Positions 9,396 through 17,493 of a DNA stretch of 64,000 nucleotides are shown here, piece by piece (position 1 is the stretch's first letter; each line of letters starts with the position of its first letter). The position numbers and the translations under genes are program-made. Under the pieces are notes generated by a model. That model saw nothing but the letters and a program-made list of their open reading frames with translations. It had not been told where the DNA came from and searched no databases. Source of the DNA: Pedobacter sp. B4-66 (GTDB lineage: Bacteria; Bacteroidota; Bacteroidia; Sphingobacteriales; Sphingobacteriaceae); assembly GCF_018492665.1 (NCBI RefSeq), contig NZ_JAFVME010000006.1, positions 310,001 to 374,000 of the forward strand. The letters are read 5' to 3'.

Positions 9396-9419
9396 ATCGA
9401 TTTTAATTCAATTAAATTG
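9365..9419. repeat. Perfect 19-bp inverted repeat across a stop codon
   Basis: The arms at 9365-9383 and 9401-9419 are exact reverse complements (CAATTTAATTGAATTAAAA), separated by 17 bp. The left arm encodes the last residues of the DUF5694-like protein; the stop codon lies between the arms. It is AT-rich and may act as part of the 3' end structure together with the GC-containing hairpin just downstream. Confidence 0.6.
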
Positions 9420-9427
9420 GCACTATA

Positions 9428-9457
9428 TAAGGAGGTAAAAATATCATTACCTCCTTA
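9428..9457. terminator. Bidirectional terminator hairpin
   Basis: TAAGGAGGTAA (9428-9438) pairs perfectly with TTACCTCCTTA (9447-9457) across an 8-nt loop. It lies between two convergent genes, and its right arm contains the stop codon of the XRE/pentapeptide gene. Confidence 0.65.
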
Positions 9458-10360
9458 AATAACTATAACCTTCGACAAATCGACAACCCATAGGCCTTTA
9501 AGTCCGGCATAGGTTAGCTTATCCATTATAGCTCCGTCAAAGCAGACCGTTTTGAAGGCGCGATAAGATTTGTTTGTCACGGAAAAAGGCAAGCGGAATG
9601 ACACGTTTTTAAGCGTTGCTCCTGTAAATGAAACATCATTAAGTGCAGATTTATCAAATTGAACTCCTATAAAGCTTTGCCCATTAAAATGCATTCCCCG
9701 CAGGTCGGAATATTTAAAATCTACACCATTAAAAACACAGTTCTCAAAGATTGTTTTTCTAAGGTCGACCATGGTAAGTTTCACGTCGGTTAATTTTACA
9801 TCTGTAAATTTTGTTCCGGCTAGTGTGGATTTGTTAAAGTCGGTTCGTACAAGGATGGATTTACGGAAGCTCGCATCTGCAAGGTCGGTGATGGAAAAGG
9901 TACAGTCTGTGAGATTTGCATCATCAAAATTGGCTTGATGTGCATCACTAACCTCAAACAAACTACCAGTTAAATCTGCATTAGAAAAGTCGGCTCCGCT
10001 TAACGGGCTCGCTTTGAATTTTCCTTTGTGCAAAGTAACACCTGCAAAGTCGCTTTCTTCCAGATTGACTGCAGTGAGGTTTATCTGTACCTGGCGTTCC
10101 GTGGTACTGGATTGCTTGGCAGCCTCTTGTTCAATTCCATCGTTGGTGGATTGATAGTTCTCTGAAAAATAGTTTAGGTCGACCCCTAGAATTTCAGAGA
10201 GGCGGTTAAAGGTAACGATATCGGGGCTTGATTCTCCCCGCTCCCATTTCCCTACTGCTTGCGGACTGATAAATAGAAATTGAGCAAGCTGGGCTTGCGA
10301 AATGTTTGCTTTCTTTCGTGCTTGGGCAATCTTATTGCCGATCATTTTAGTATTTAACAT
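9455..10360 (-). CDS. XRE-family HTH regulator fused to pentapeptide repeats
   Basis: Start at 10360 (MLNTKMIGNKIAQARKKANI), because a full TTTG-N20-TACCTTTG promoter lies at 10389-10420. The longer frame from 10429 would be translated from upstream of its own transcript. Residues about 5-65 are a Cro/C1-type HTH (SQAQLAQFLFISPQAVGKWE). From about residue 100 to the C-terminus runs a series of A/D-L/F-x-x-x pentapeptide units (ADFSNADLTGS, ANFDDANLTDC, and so on), expected to form a right-handed beta-helix. Family knowledge: pentapeptide helices can mimic DNA. Coupling one to a DNA-binding head suggests a regulator whose sensor or inhibitor is the helix; the ligand is unknown. Confidence 0.75.
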   Translation of the reverse strand: MLNTKMIGNKIAQARKKANISQAQLAQFLFISPQAVGKWERGESSPDIVTFNRLSEILGVDLNYFSENYQSTNDGIEQEAAKQSSTTERQVQINLTAVNLEESDFAGVTLHKGKFKASPLSGADFSNADLTGSLFEVSDAHQANFDDANLTDCTFSITDLADASFRKSILVRTDFNKSTLAGTKFTDVKLTDVKLTMVDLRKTIFENCVFNGVDFKYSDLRGMHFNGQSFIGVQFDKSALNDVSFTGATLKNVSFRLPFSVTNKSYRAFKTVCFDGAIMDKLTYAGLKGLWVVDLSKVIVI

Positions 10361-10388
10361 AGATACATTATTTATTTTTTTGATACGA

Positions 10389-10420
10389 CAAAGGTATCTG
10401 GGCCCATTTCCAGAATCAAA
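10389..10420 (-). promoter_or_regulatory. Promoter of the XRE/pentapeptide gene
   Basis: On the minus strand a TTTG (-33) at 10417-10420 is followed after exactly 20 bp by TACCTTTG (-7) at 10389-10396. Both match Bacteroidota sigma-ABfr promoters. The predicted transcript starts near 10382, about 20 nt before the chosen ATG at 10360. Confidence 0.7.
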
Positions 10421-10431
10421 AAAATGCAAAC

Positions 10432-10485
10432 ACTTATAGTTGTATTTACGCTACTTATAGTTGTTATTAACAAATATAAGTAGCG
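10432..10485. promoter_or_regulatory. Repeat cluster upstream of the XRE gene (candidate operator)
   Basis: ACTTATAGTTGT occurs twice (10432-10443 and 10453-10464), 21 bp apart start to start, i.e. two helical turns. The second copy also forms a perfect 11-bp inverted repeat, CGCTACTTATA (10449-10459) with TATAAGTAGCG (10475-10485). The cluster ends just before the methyltransferase stop and sits upstream of the -33 box, a position that suits an activator or autoregulator. Confidence 0.5.
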
Positions 10486-10492
10486 TATGGAG

Positions 10493-11302
10493 TTAGTTGT
10501 TGTTTTTCTTTTTTGCAACTATGGAGTAAACCATTGGAATTTTGTTTCCCAAATGCTCTATTCTATACTTTTTAGATTCAAATTCGATTGTTTTGCTGAA
10601 ACAGTTGTAAGGTGAATAGTCGAACTCGTTAAAGGATGCGACTTCTAGTTTGTTTTTTATCAAACTGGTTATTACTTCACTTAAATCATGATTCCACATT
10701 ACATACTCTTGGGATATATCTGCAGTTTTATCTGCATATGTTCCGGTTTCGGATTCCACAATTGCACCTGAATTAAAATAGTTATATCCGATTTTTTCGA
10801 AATTATCGTCAAACATCCAAACTACGGGATGAAACTCTACAAACACAAATTGGCCATTTGGCTTTAGGTATTTAGAAACTATACTGGCCCATTTATCTAA
10901 GTCGGGCAACCAGCCAATTGTTCCATAGCTGGTAAAAACGAGATCAAATTGTTCGTCTAAATGATCTGGTAAATCGTAAATATTACAGCAAATAAATTTT
11001 GTGTCTGAATTTATTTCTTTTGCAATTTGTTTGGCCCTCTCAATTGCCTTGTCTGATAAATCTACACCTGTAACTTCAGCTCCAAGTCTGCTCAGGGAAA
11101 TGGTATCTTGTCCGAAATGGCATTGTAAATGTAAAATTGATTTTCCTTTTACATCGCCAAGTAAGTTCAACTCAATGCTATTTAAGGAAGTTTTACCCTT
11201 CATAAAACCATCTAAATCGTAAAACTCCGATTTCAAATGCGTATCGGTTCTATTGTTCCAGGACTGTCTGTTTATTTCTAAATAATTTAGTTCTGCACTC
11301 AT
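10493..11302 (-). CDS. Class I SAM-dependent methyltransferase
   Basis: 269 residues with a Rossmann-type methyltransferase core: motif I as ILHLQCHFGQDTISLSRLGA, then VTGVDLSDKAIERAKQIA and DLVFTSYGTIGWLPDLDKW. C-terminal additions resemble the family annotated as generic small-molecule methyltransferases. Cytoplasmic; substrate unknown. It lies 132 bp upstream of the XRE regulator on the same strand, separated by the repeat cluster and promoter, so it is probably a separate transcript. Confidence 0.8.
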   Translation of the reverse strand: MSAELNYLEINRQSWNNRTDTHLKSEFYDLDGFMKGKTSLNSIELNLLGDVKGKSILHLQCHFGQDTISLSRLGAEVTGVDLSDKAIERAKQIAKEINSDTKFICCNIYDLPDHLDEQFDLVFTSYGTIGWLPDLDKWASIVSKYLKPNGQFVFVEFHPVVWMFDDNFEKIGYNYFNSGAIVESETGTYADKTADISQEYVMWNHDLSEVITSLIKNKLEVASFNEFDYSPYNCFSKTIEFESKKYRIEHLGNKIPMVYSIVAKKKNNN

Positions 11303-11530
11303 TTTCTTAGGTTCTTTGAGGTGTTTTAGAATAGCCTCTAAAATAAGACAACTAATATGCAGTTTTTGTAACTAATTAAGAAGACATACGGCCAATACTT
11401 AATTGTATCTTTTGTCTTTTGTGCCCATCTAAAACACTTATCCATCCTGTCGTTATTCTTTAAGAGTTAAAAAAGGTTAAACTTGGAGGCAAAGTATATT
11501 AGCAAATTCTCAATTCTGTAAATTGCTTCT

Positions 11531-13762
11531 ATGAAAAAAATCAAACGCTCTCTTTTCACCATACTATTGTTATGCAGCGCCTTAGCTCAGGCACAAAACA
11601 AGTTTAACGGCGATTTTGAAGTACTAGATAGCAAAGGTTCTCTACAAGGTTGGAACTTGAGATTAAAAGCAACAGATGCATACATCGTAAAACTAGATAG
11701 CATCATTAAGCTGCAAGGAAAATATGCGGTTTCCATTACCGACAACAAGGGTGCTGATTATGGAGGGGTAAGCTTTCGCATCGACAAAAGATTTCGGGGA
11801 AGCCGCCTACTACTAGCTGGCTATTTAAAAACCAAAAATGTAACCAGTGGTTTTGCAGGTCTTTGGATGCGTACAGACGATATCAATGGAAAGCGTATTG
11901 GTTATGAATATTCGGAGAAGCCGCCTTTAACGGGTACAAACGACTGGAAACAGTTCGTGATACATCTGCCTTACGATGGCAGGGAAATAGTAACCATTAG
12001 TGCTGGTGTAGTAATGGCAGGTAAAGGAACGGTATGGGCAGATAGCTTGCGATTGTATCTTGATGAAAAACCAATAGACGAAGCAATAGAGTTACAAACT
12101 CCTGTTTACCAAGCACTAAAAGACACCCTATTAAACAAAAGTTCTGGAATAGATACTATCCCTTTAACACCATCGAGTCAAAAGTACCTAACCCTCCTGG
12201 GCGAATTATGGGGCTTTCTAAAATACCATCATCCGGCAATTGCCAATGGCGATTATAACTGGGATGCTGAACTATTCAGGGTATTACCTCAGGTTTTTAG
12301 CTGTACCAGCGACATGCAGGTATCGGAGCTGATGGAAAAATGGGTTGATAAATTGGGTAAAGTTGCGGCCTGTGCAGACTGTCAAACACAGCCAGAACTT
12401 AATACCGTGGCTGTTAAGCCCGATTATGGAAACTTATTTAAGAACAAGACATTTGGCAAATCGCTTACTGCAAAATTGAACTATATTTTAAAGAACTCAA
12501 ACAATGCTACCAACTATTACGTAGGTGGCCTGATTGATGCAAGAACCAGTTCATTTTTGCATGAGACCAGTTACAGTGACAAAAAGTATCCTGATGCAGG
12601 TTTACGTTTATTAGCGCTTTATCGCTACTGGAGTATGATTCAATACTTTTGTCCGAATAGAGAGTTAACTACAGATAAATGGAGTACCATTCTCCCCGCT
12701 TTTATTCCTCAGGTAATTAACGCAAATAATGAGCATACCTACGTAAAAGCGATAGTTAAACTAATTGCAAGCATCCATGATTCTCATGCATTCATAGAAA
12801 GTGATGTTCGCGAACAAGAGCTAGGTGGATATAGATTACCTTTTGATGCAGAGTTTGTCGGAAATCAGTTAGTAGTAACTAGCTCGCTAAAAGAAGGAGT
12901 TGATGCTAGTAAAAATTTAACACGAGGTGATATCATTACGGCTATTAACGGAGTGAAAATAGAGTTGTTAATTAATAAATATTTGCCCCTTACACCTGCC
13001 TCTAACTACGCTACGGCATTGAGAGATATGACTAGCATATACCTAAGAAGAAGCGTTGACAGCACATTTAACTTACAAATCGTTAGAGCTAAAGCGCCTG
13101 TCAATGTGGTTCAACAAGGTTTGCAAATAGGTAAAGGCAATGAAATTTATCTACCATTCTATAAACCAGCATATAAATTAATTGACAGTGCAATTGGTTA
13201 TATCTATTGCGGTGCTTATAAGAACACCATATTAGACTGTATAAAAACGCAATTTAAGCACACAAAGGGTATTATTGTCGACATGCGCGGTTATCCGATT
13301 GATGAAATGGATCCTACTTTTGTCGCTTATTTCAAATCAGCTCCAAGTGCTTTTGTGAAATTTACGGGCCGATCTATCAGCAATCCTGGTATGTTTACAT
13401 TTCGTGAATCAAGTAAAACCGGAACCAAAACAACGGATTATTACCCTGGCAAGTTAATAGTACTTGTAAATGAGACTACGCAAAGCAATGCTGAATTCGT
13501 TACAATGGCCTTGCAAAGTGGACAAAACACTACTGTTATAGGCAGTTCATCTGCCGGTGCTGATGGCAACATTACTCCTATTTTCTTACCGGGAGGTATT
13601 ACAACCTGGTTTTCGGGCTTAGGTGTATATTATCCGGATGGGACAAATGCACAGCGGGTTGGAGTAAAAATTGATAAAGTGGTAAAACCAACGGTTAATG
13701 GTATAAAATCTAGTAAAGATGAAGTTTTGGAAGAGGCTAAGAAATATATTAAAACAAAGTAA
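11531..13762 (+). CDS. Exported S41-family (tricorn/CtpA-like) peptidase
   Basis: 743 residues. Signal peptide (MKKIKRSLFTILLLCSALAQA), then an N-terminal carbohydrate-binding-like beta domain (about 25-165, NGDFEVLDSKGSLQGWNL). A helical region follows, then KLIASIHDSHAFIES, a PDZ-like stretch (ITAINGVKIELL), and the S41 core (GIIVDMRGYP, then VLVNETTQSNAEFVTMALQ with the expected nucleophile Ser). The end reads VYYPDGTNAQRVGVKIDKVV. A periplasmic or surface protease of unknown target. A decayed relative is present at 52627-52869. Confidence 0.8.
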   Translation: MKKIKRSLFTILLLCSALAQAQNKFNGDFEVLDSKGSLQGWNLRLKATDAYIVKLDSIIKLQGKYAVSITDNKGADYGGVSFRIDKRFRGSRLLLAGYLKTKNVTSGFAGLWMRTDDINGKRIGYEYSEKPPLTGTNDWKQFVIHLPYDGREIVTISAGVVMAGKGTVWADSLRLYLDEKPIDEAIELQTPVYQALKDTLLNKSSGIDTIPLTPSSQKYLTLLGELWGFLKYHHPAIANGDYNWDAELFRVLPQVFSCTSDMQVSELMEKWVDKLGKVAACADCQTQPELNTVAVKPDYGNLFKNKTFGKSLTAKLNYILKNSNNATNYYVGGLIDARTSSFLHETSYSDKKYPDAGLRLLALYRYWSMIQYFCPNRELTTDKWSTILPAFIPQVINANNEHTYVKAIVKLIASIHDSHAFIESDVREQELGGYRLPFDAEFVGNQLVVTSSLKEGVDASKNLTRGDIITAINGVKIELLINKYLPLTPASNYATALRDMTSIYLRRSVDSTFNLQIVRAKAPVNVVQQGLQIGKGNEIYLPFYKPAYKLIDSAIGYIYCGAYKNTILDCIKTQFKHTKGIIVDMRGYPIDEMDPTFVAYFKSAPSAFVKFTGRSISNPGMFTFRESSKTGTKTTDYYPGKLIVLVNETTQSNAEFVTMALQSGQNTTVIGSSSAGADGNITPIFLPGGITTWFSGLGVYYPDGTNAQRVGVKIDKVVKPTVNGIKSSKDEVLEEAKKYIKTK

Positions 13763-13773
13763 GATATCAATGT

Positions 13774-13810
13774 CAGGTCCTGAAAATGGTTAACCTATTT
13801 TTAGGACCTG
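13774..13810. terminator. Bidirectional terminator
   Basis: CAGGTCCT (13774-13781) pairs with AGGACCTG (13803-13810). The stem continues inward through A-T pairs with a few G-U pairs. It lies between the convergent S41 peptidase and the next gene. Confidence 0.65.
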
Positions 13811-13841
13811 AAATTGAGTTTTGTATACACTATTGCAAATA

Positions 13842-14573
13842 TTACCTATTATAGCTATCTACGGCAGCTTCTAGCTTCTGTTTAGAAGAAAAAGTCTTTA
13901 GATAACCTCCTGTAATCAATCCTGCGCCTAAGGCTGATAAACTAAATCCTATTATGAAATTAGAATCTGAGTAGGCATTTTTACCATCACTCGCTAAAAT
14001 AGCTACCCCGGCCAACATTGACGCAGCTCCAGCAATATAAAGCGATGTGGTTGTATTCACACTTCTTCGGTAAGCGCGAAGCATATCCATGCTCTGAGGA
14101 TCGTCCGCTAAATCCCTTTTCAGATTGCTGCAATTTAACCTCTTCAAATCAGCATAGCCTTTATTGTAGTACATGTTGCTATTTATTGATGCCGCAGGAG
14201 CAGGCACGTAATGTGTTTCATAAGCATAGTTTGGATTGTAAATAAAAGGAGCATACGATAACGATCTTTCTTGAAAAACATTGATCCGACCTTCTATAAT
14301 TCGCTCTGCAAACTCCTCTGCACGTATACCTCCTATTTTTCTGGTATTGGCAAAAAAACCATCTCTACTATTTAAAAATTTGACTTGTCCAATTGGAACA
14401 TTTCTAGAGTCGACTCTAACTCTTAGAGTTCCTGAAAAATCGGGTCGGAACTTAATATTATTGGCGTAGATAATGGAATCAGAATAGAGGTACAAAAAGT
14501 CTCTGGATTCCCGCATTTGGGCACGAGCGCTCAGGCCATAGCAAGCCATTGCGATAATAAGTAATTTTTTCAT
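13842..14573 (-). CDS. Exported protein with C-terminal membrane helices, unknown function
   Basis: 243 residues: signal peptide (MKKLLIIAMACYGLSARAQ), a beta-type domain with FSGTLRVRVDSRNVPIGQVK and NTRKIGGIRAEEFAERI, then two hydrophobic stretches near the C-terminus (SLYIAGAASMLAGVAILAS and FIIGFSLSALGAGLITGGYL). I do not recognise the family. The leader contains GTACACACAAAT 10 nt before the ATG, shared with the beta-barrel gene ending at 27724. Monocistronic by position. Confidence 0.6.
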   Translation of the reverse strand: MKKLLIIAMACYGLSARAQMRESRDFLYLYSDSIIYANNIKFRPDFSGTLRVRVDSRNVPIGQVKFLNSRDGFFANTRKIGGIRAEEFAERIIEGRINVFQERSLSYAPFIYNPNYAYETHYVPAPAASINSNMYYNKGYADLKRLNCSNLKRDLADDPQSMDMLRAYRRSVNTTTSLYIAGAASMLAGVAILASDGKNAYSDSNFIIGFSLSALGAGLITGGYLKTFSSKQKLEAAVDSYNR

Positions 14574-14869
14574 ATCGGTTAAATTTGTGTGTACCTAATA
14601 CTACACAAAACTCGACCCAAAAATGAATTGTAAATAACAAAATACATTCTTCCTAAAAGCCCACCCTTTTTTCTTCCTGGGCTTCTTATAACTAACTATC
14701 AAATAGATTTAAATTAATCCGGGAGCTTTTTTCTGATTTATCACCTTCCAATCTTTATCCGACGGGTGGTTTTCATTTGGTATAAAAAAGTGCAGGAGCC
14801 GATGCTGGCTCAATGAGTAGTGGACCGTTGAGGTTTGTTTGAGCACAAGATTACAATTTCGGCTTTTAC
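14574..14869. other. Non-coding stretch with degenerate coding traces
   Basis: No credible gene. It contains the leader of the preceding minus-strand gene and a weak hairpin (AAGCCCA pairing with TGGGCTT, roughly 14675-14695). From about 14790 on the plus strand there is a short in-frame stretch ending at a TGA (about 14841-14843), directly continuous in frame with the ORF remnant that follows. Confidence 0.4.
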
Positions 14870-14989
14870 ATGACGCTACATAAAGATAATCTAGCCGATG
14901 CCTATATATTTTATATGTTTGGAAATAAAAAGCAAATGCTTGATACAATGTTGGAAATAACTTCGAATAATGCGCTAAAGTTCAAATAA
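14844..14989 (+). pseudogene. Decayed gene tail
   Basis: The plus-strand frame runs from a TGA to TAA at 14987-14989 and reads AQDYNFGFYMTLHKDNLADA, then IFYMFGNKKQMLDTMLE. The first ATG in it is at 14870, leaving 39 codons. The same frame continues upstream of the TGA without other stops for some codons. It has the composition of real protein, but I recognise no family. Probably the C-terminus of an inactivated gene. Confidence 0.35.
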
Positions 14990-15027
14990 CACTTAAAAGT
15001 TACTGGGGAAATATATCAATTGAGTAT

Positions 15028-15072
15028 AAAGCGCTCTTCATGCTGAAATAGATTCGCGATGAAGAGCGCTTT
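15028..15072. terminator. Strong hairpin terminator
   Basis: AAAGCGCTCTTCAT (15028-15041) and ATGAAGAGCGCTTT (15059-15072) are perfectly complementary over 14 bp with a 17-nt loop. It sits 16 bp past the stop of the SRPBCC gene and can serve both strands. Confidence 0.75.
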
Positions 15073-15088
15073 AGTTAAACATTAAAGC

Positions 15089-15535
15089 TTACTCCCTTAT
15101 CTCTGGTTCTACTAGCTTAATCAGTTTTTCAAGCGATTCCTGCCAACCCAGATAACACATTTCTACAGGTATTACAGCAGGTATACCTTCCTGTAATACT
15201 TTTAGTTCTGTGCCTACAGATGTTTTTTGAAACCAAATAGAAGTAATCATTACACCTGGTAGGTTTGGGTCGTCAAATTTATCGGTATACTTTAAAAACT
15301 CACCGGGCTTTACTTCTAGATATTCACCACCAAATGAATGACCATTGCCGGTTGTAAAATTGTGAAACGACATTTTAAATGTGCCTCTTACCTTTACATC
15401 CATACTATGTACAGTGCAAAGAAAACCATAAGGTGGCAACCATGAAGCAATAGCTGTCGCTTCGGTGAAGGCACGAAATATTTTTTCTGGCGATGCCTTA
15501 ATAACTCTGTGCAATGAAACTTTATTCTCTGACAT
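15089..15535 (-). CDS. SRPBCC / AHSA1-like domain protein
   Basis: 148 residues with the START-like helix-grip fold typical of Aha1-C-related (SRPBCC) proteins: VSLHRVIKASPEKIFRAFTE at the N-terminus, a central beta-sheet with GTFKMSFHNF and GGEYLEVKPGEFLKYTDKF, and the long C-terminal helix after CYLGWQESLEKLIKLVE. Such proteins bind hydrophobic ligands; no specific ligand can be inferred. Single gene, followed by a strong hairpin terminator. Confidence 0.8.
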   Translation of the reverse strand: MSENKVSLHRVIKASPEKIFRAFTEATAIASWLPPYGFLCTVHSMDVKVRGTFKMSFHNFTTGNGHSFGGEYLEVKPGEFLKYTDKFDDPNLPGVMITSIWFQKTSVGTELKVLQEGIPAVIPVEMCYLGWQESLEKLIKLVEPEIRE

Positions 15536-15768
15536 AACAATAATTTTTAGGATAGATTTATATTAATTTGCTTTATCAAATATGCAAGTAAAACAAGCTA
15601 TTTAACAGGGGCATATACGACAATTTCACAACCAATTTGCGACAGGTTATTTAGGTTTTCATGGATTATAAGGTTTTCTTAATGAAACGAGAAATGTATA
15701 TTGGTAGTAAATATGATAGATCCTTAAAGTTGTTCAAGCTGATGAAAGCGCTATATAACCAAACAATA

Positions 15769-16236
15769 ATGAAAATTATTAATTATTTCTTTTTGAGTAT
15801 GTTTCTTTTAACTCTTGGGTGTTCTAATCATCCAAAAATTGAGAGAATCGAATTAGATTCAAAACTTGAAAAAGTTGCAACCGAGGCACAAGAGGATACT
15901 TTAGAAATATCCAGATTCACTTTTTGTGAACTAATACAACGAAACGATTGGGATGAAGTAGCCATATTATCTCCTTACATAGTGGCAAAACAACTAGAAA
16001 ATGGAGGAATTAAAGATTATAATCAAATCTTTGATGATCTGGAGACCATGAATGACAGCAAATGTTCATTTTTGTTTTTGCAAAAAAAGAGGGTTATTGC
16101 ATATAGTATAATTAACAGAGGACCTATTAATTTCTCTAAGCCCCTTGTAAGCATATTTTACTTAAATAAAGTAGATTGTAGTAGATTGAAATTAAAAAAA
16201 ATGGCGTCAGGGTTCGATTTACTTGTCGATAAATAG
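15769..16236 (+). CDS. Small lipoprotein, unknown function
   Basis: The open frame begins at 15661, but the Met at 15769 starts a standard type II signal (MKIINYFFLSMFLLTLGC, Cys18). The preceding 36 residues are not signal-like. The mature part is acidic at first (KIERIELDSKLEKVATEAQE), then includes FCELIQRNDWDEVAILSPYI. No family is recognised. It lies 22 bp upstream of the DUF2200 gene on the same strand, so the two are likely transcribed together, though a functional link is not evident. Confidence 0.6.
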   Translation: MKIINYFFLSMFLLTLGCSNHPKIERIELDSKLEKVATEAQEDTLEISRFTFCELIQRNDWDEVAILSPYIVAKQLENGGIKDYNQIFDDLETMNDSKCSFLFLQKKRVIAYSIINRGPINFSKPLVSIFYLNKVDCSRLKLKKMASGFDLLVDK

Positions 16237-16258
16237 AGTTGGATTTAATATGTAGAAA

Positions 16259-16609
16259 ATGAATAATACCAGAGTATATAAGATGTCTTTTGCAGGCGTT
16301 TATCCGCATTACATTTTAAAGGCAGAGAAAAAAGGACGTACAAAAGATGAGTTAGATGAAATCATATTTTGGCTAACAGGATACAATAAACAATCATTGC
16401 AACAGATCATCGACAACAAGATTGATTTTGAAACCTTTTTTGCTCAGGCACCTCAAATAAATCCAAATGCATCAAAAATTACTGGTGTAATCTGCGGTTA
16501 CCGTGTTGAAGAAATTGAAGATCCCCTAATGCAAAAGATTCGCTATTTGGATAAGTTGGTTGATGAATTAGCAAAAGGAAAAACTATGGATAAGATCTTA
16601 AGGAAGTAA
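16259..16609 (+). CDS. DUF2200 family protein
   Basis: 116 residues matching the compact DUF2200 family: [20 protein letters not shown], then [15 protein letters not shown], ending with [20 protein letters not shown]. Cytoplasmic, function unknown; members are about this length, so it appears intact. Convergent with the metallophosphoesterase, with only 20 bp between the stops. Confidence 0.8.
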   Translation: MNNTRVYKMSFAGVYPHYILKAEKKGRTKDELDEIIFWLTGYNKQSLQQIIDNKIDFETFFAQAPQINPNASKITGVICGYRVEEIEDPLMQKIRYLDKLVDELAKGKTMDKILRK

Positions 16610-16629
16610 GTTATGCGCCATCGGTAATT

Positions 16630-17445
16630 TCATAGTAAGTTAAATATTGCTATTTCTGCTCTTGCCCCAAATCGCGCGGGTAATATGCTTGTTCCAATAC
16701 CTTTAGAAACATAAAACCTGGAGTTGTTTTGGGTATACCAACCTTTAACATATTTACCACTTCCTGGTGGCAGAAATGGAGCATAACCAAATAAATTTAT
16801 CTGGCCACCGTGTGTATGTCCCGAAAGGATAAAATCAACATCTGTATCAATTTGCGTTGAAATATAGTCATTGTATTGAGGACAATGATTCAGAACTATA
16901 TGGTAGTCGCTTTTTTTATAGTCCTTTATTGCAGCATTATAATCAGCATTGCCCCCCACAAAATCATCCACGCCGGTTATCGATATAGACTTGTCGCCAA
17001 ACAAATACTGTGTAGTTTGGTTAACGAGTAAAGTGCAATTATTCTCTGAATAAACCTTATTCAATTCGTTTAAATCAATATTCCCCCAGTATTCCCAATT
17101 CCCTAAAATGGCTACCTTTTTTATTTGTTTGTCTATTAGTTTTAAAAAGTCATTAAGTAGTGAAACATTTTGCGCTTTATCTATAGCGTCTCCTGTAATT
17201 AAAATCAGTTCAGGTTTTAATTTATTAAGCTTACTTGCGAGCCGTGATAATTGACTATTTATAGACTGAAGGTGTAAATCAGAGATTTGAACAACTTTGA
17301 TATTCTTTGTTTCTTTGGTTGCTTTACCAATGTAAAACTCATTAGTTTCAATAAAGAATTTCTCAAACCAAAACATGTCTACCAAAACAGCCCCTAAAGT
17401 AACAAGCAACCCTGTTCTTATGAATTTCCTTCGTGTTACTTTCAT
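16630..17445 (-). CDS. Metallophosphoesterase (YkuE/YaeI-like) with Tat-type N-terminus
   Basis: 271 residues. The N-terminus MKVTRRKFIRTG plus a hydrophobic stretch suggests twin-arginine export or membrane anchoring. The calcineurin-like motifs are in order: VVQISDLHLQS, LILITGDAIDK, AILGNWEYWGN, VLNHCPQY and ILSGHTHGGQ. These supply the dinuclear metal ligands. Family members hydrolyse phosphodiesters or lipid pyrophosphates (YaeI/LpxG-like); the substrate here is unknown. Confidence 0.8.
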   Translation of the reverse strand: MKVTRRKFIRTGLLVTLGAVLVDMFWFEKFFIETNEFYIGKATKETKNIKVVQISDLHLQSINSQLSRLASKLNKLKPELILITGDAIDKAQNVSLLNDFLKLIDKQIKKVAILGNWEYWGNIDLNELNKVYSENNCTLLVNQTTQYLFGDKSISITGVDDFVGGNADYNAAIKDYKKSDYHIVLNHCPQYNDYISTQIDTDVDFILSGHTHGGQINLFGYAPFLPPGSGKYVKGWYTQNNSRFYVSKGIGTSILPARFGARAEIAIFNLL

Positions 17446-17493
17446 GTGCTACTTCAGCTTTATTTTTCTTATAAAAGACTAGTAATAGCAATT

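Noticed and set aside
10361..10429. N-terminal extension of the XRE/pentapeptide protein
   Set aside because: The strongest promoter in the area lies inside it, and the HTH starts directly after the later Met.
14709..14948. 79-codon minus-strand frame opposite the decayed gene tail
   Set aside because: Composition is not protein-like and it lies antisense to a more convincing plus-strand remnant; no start signal.
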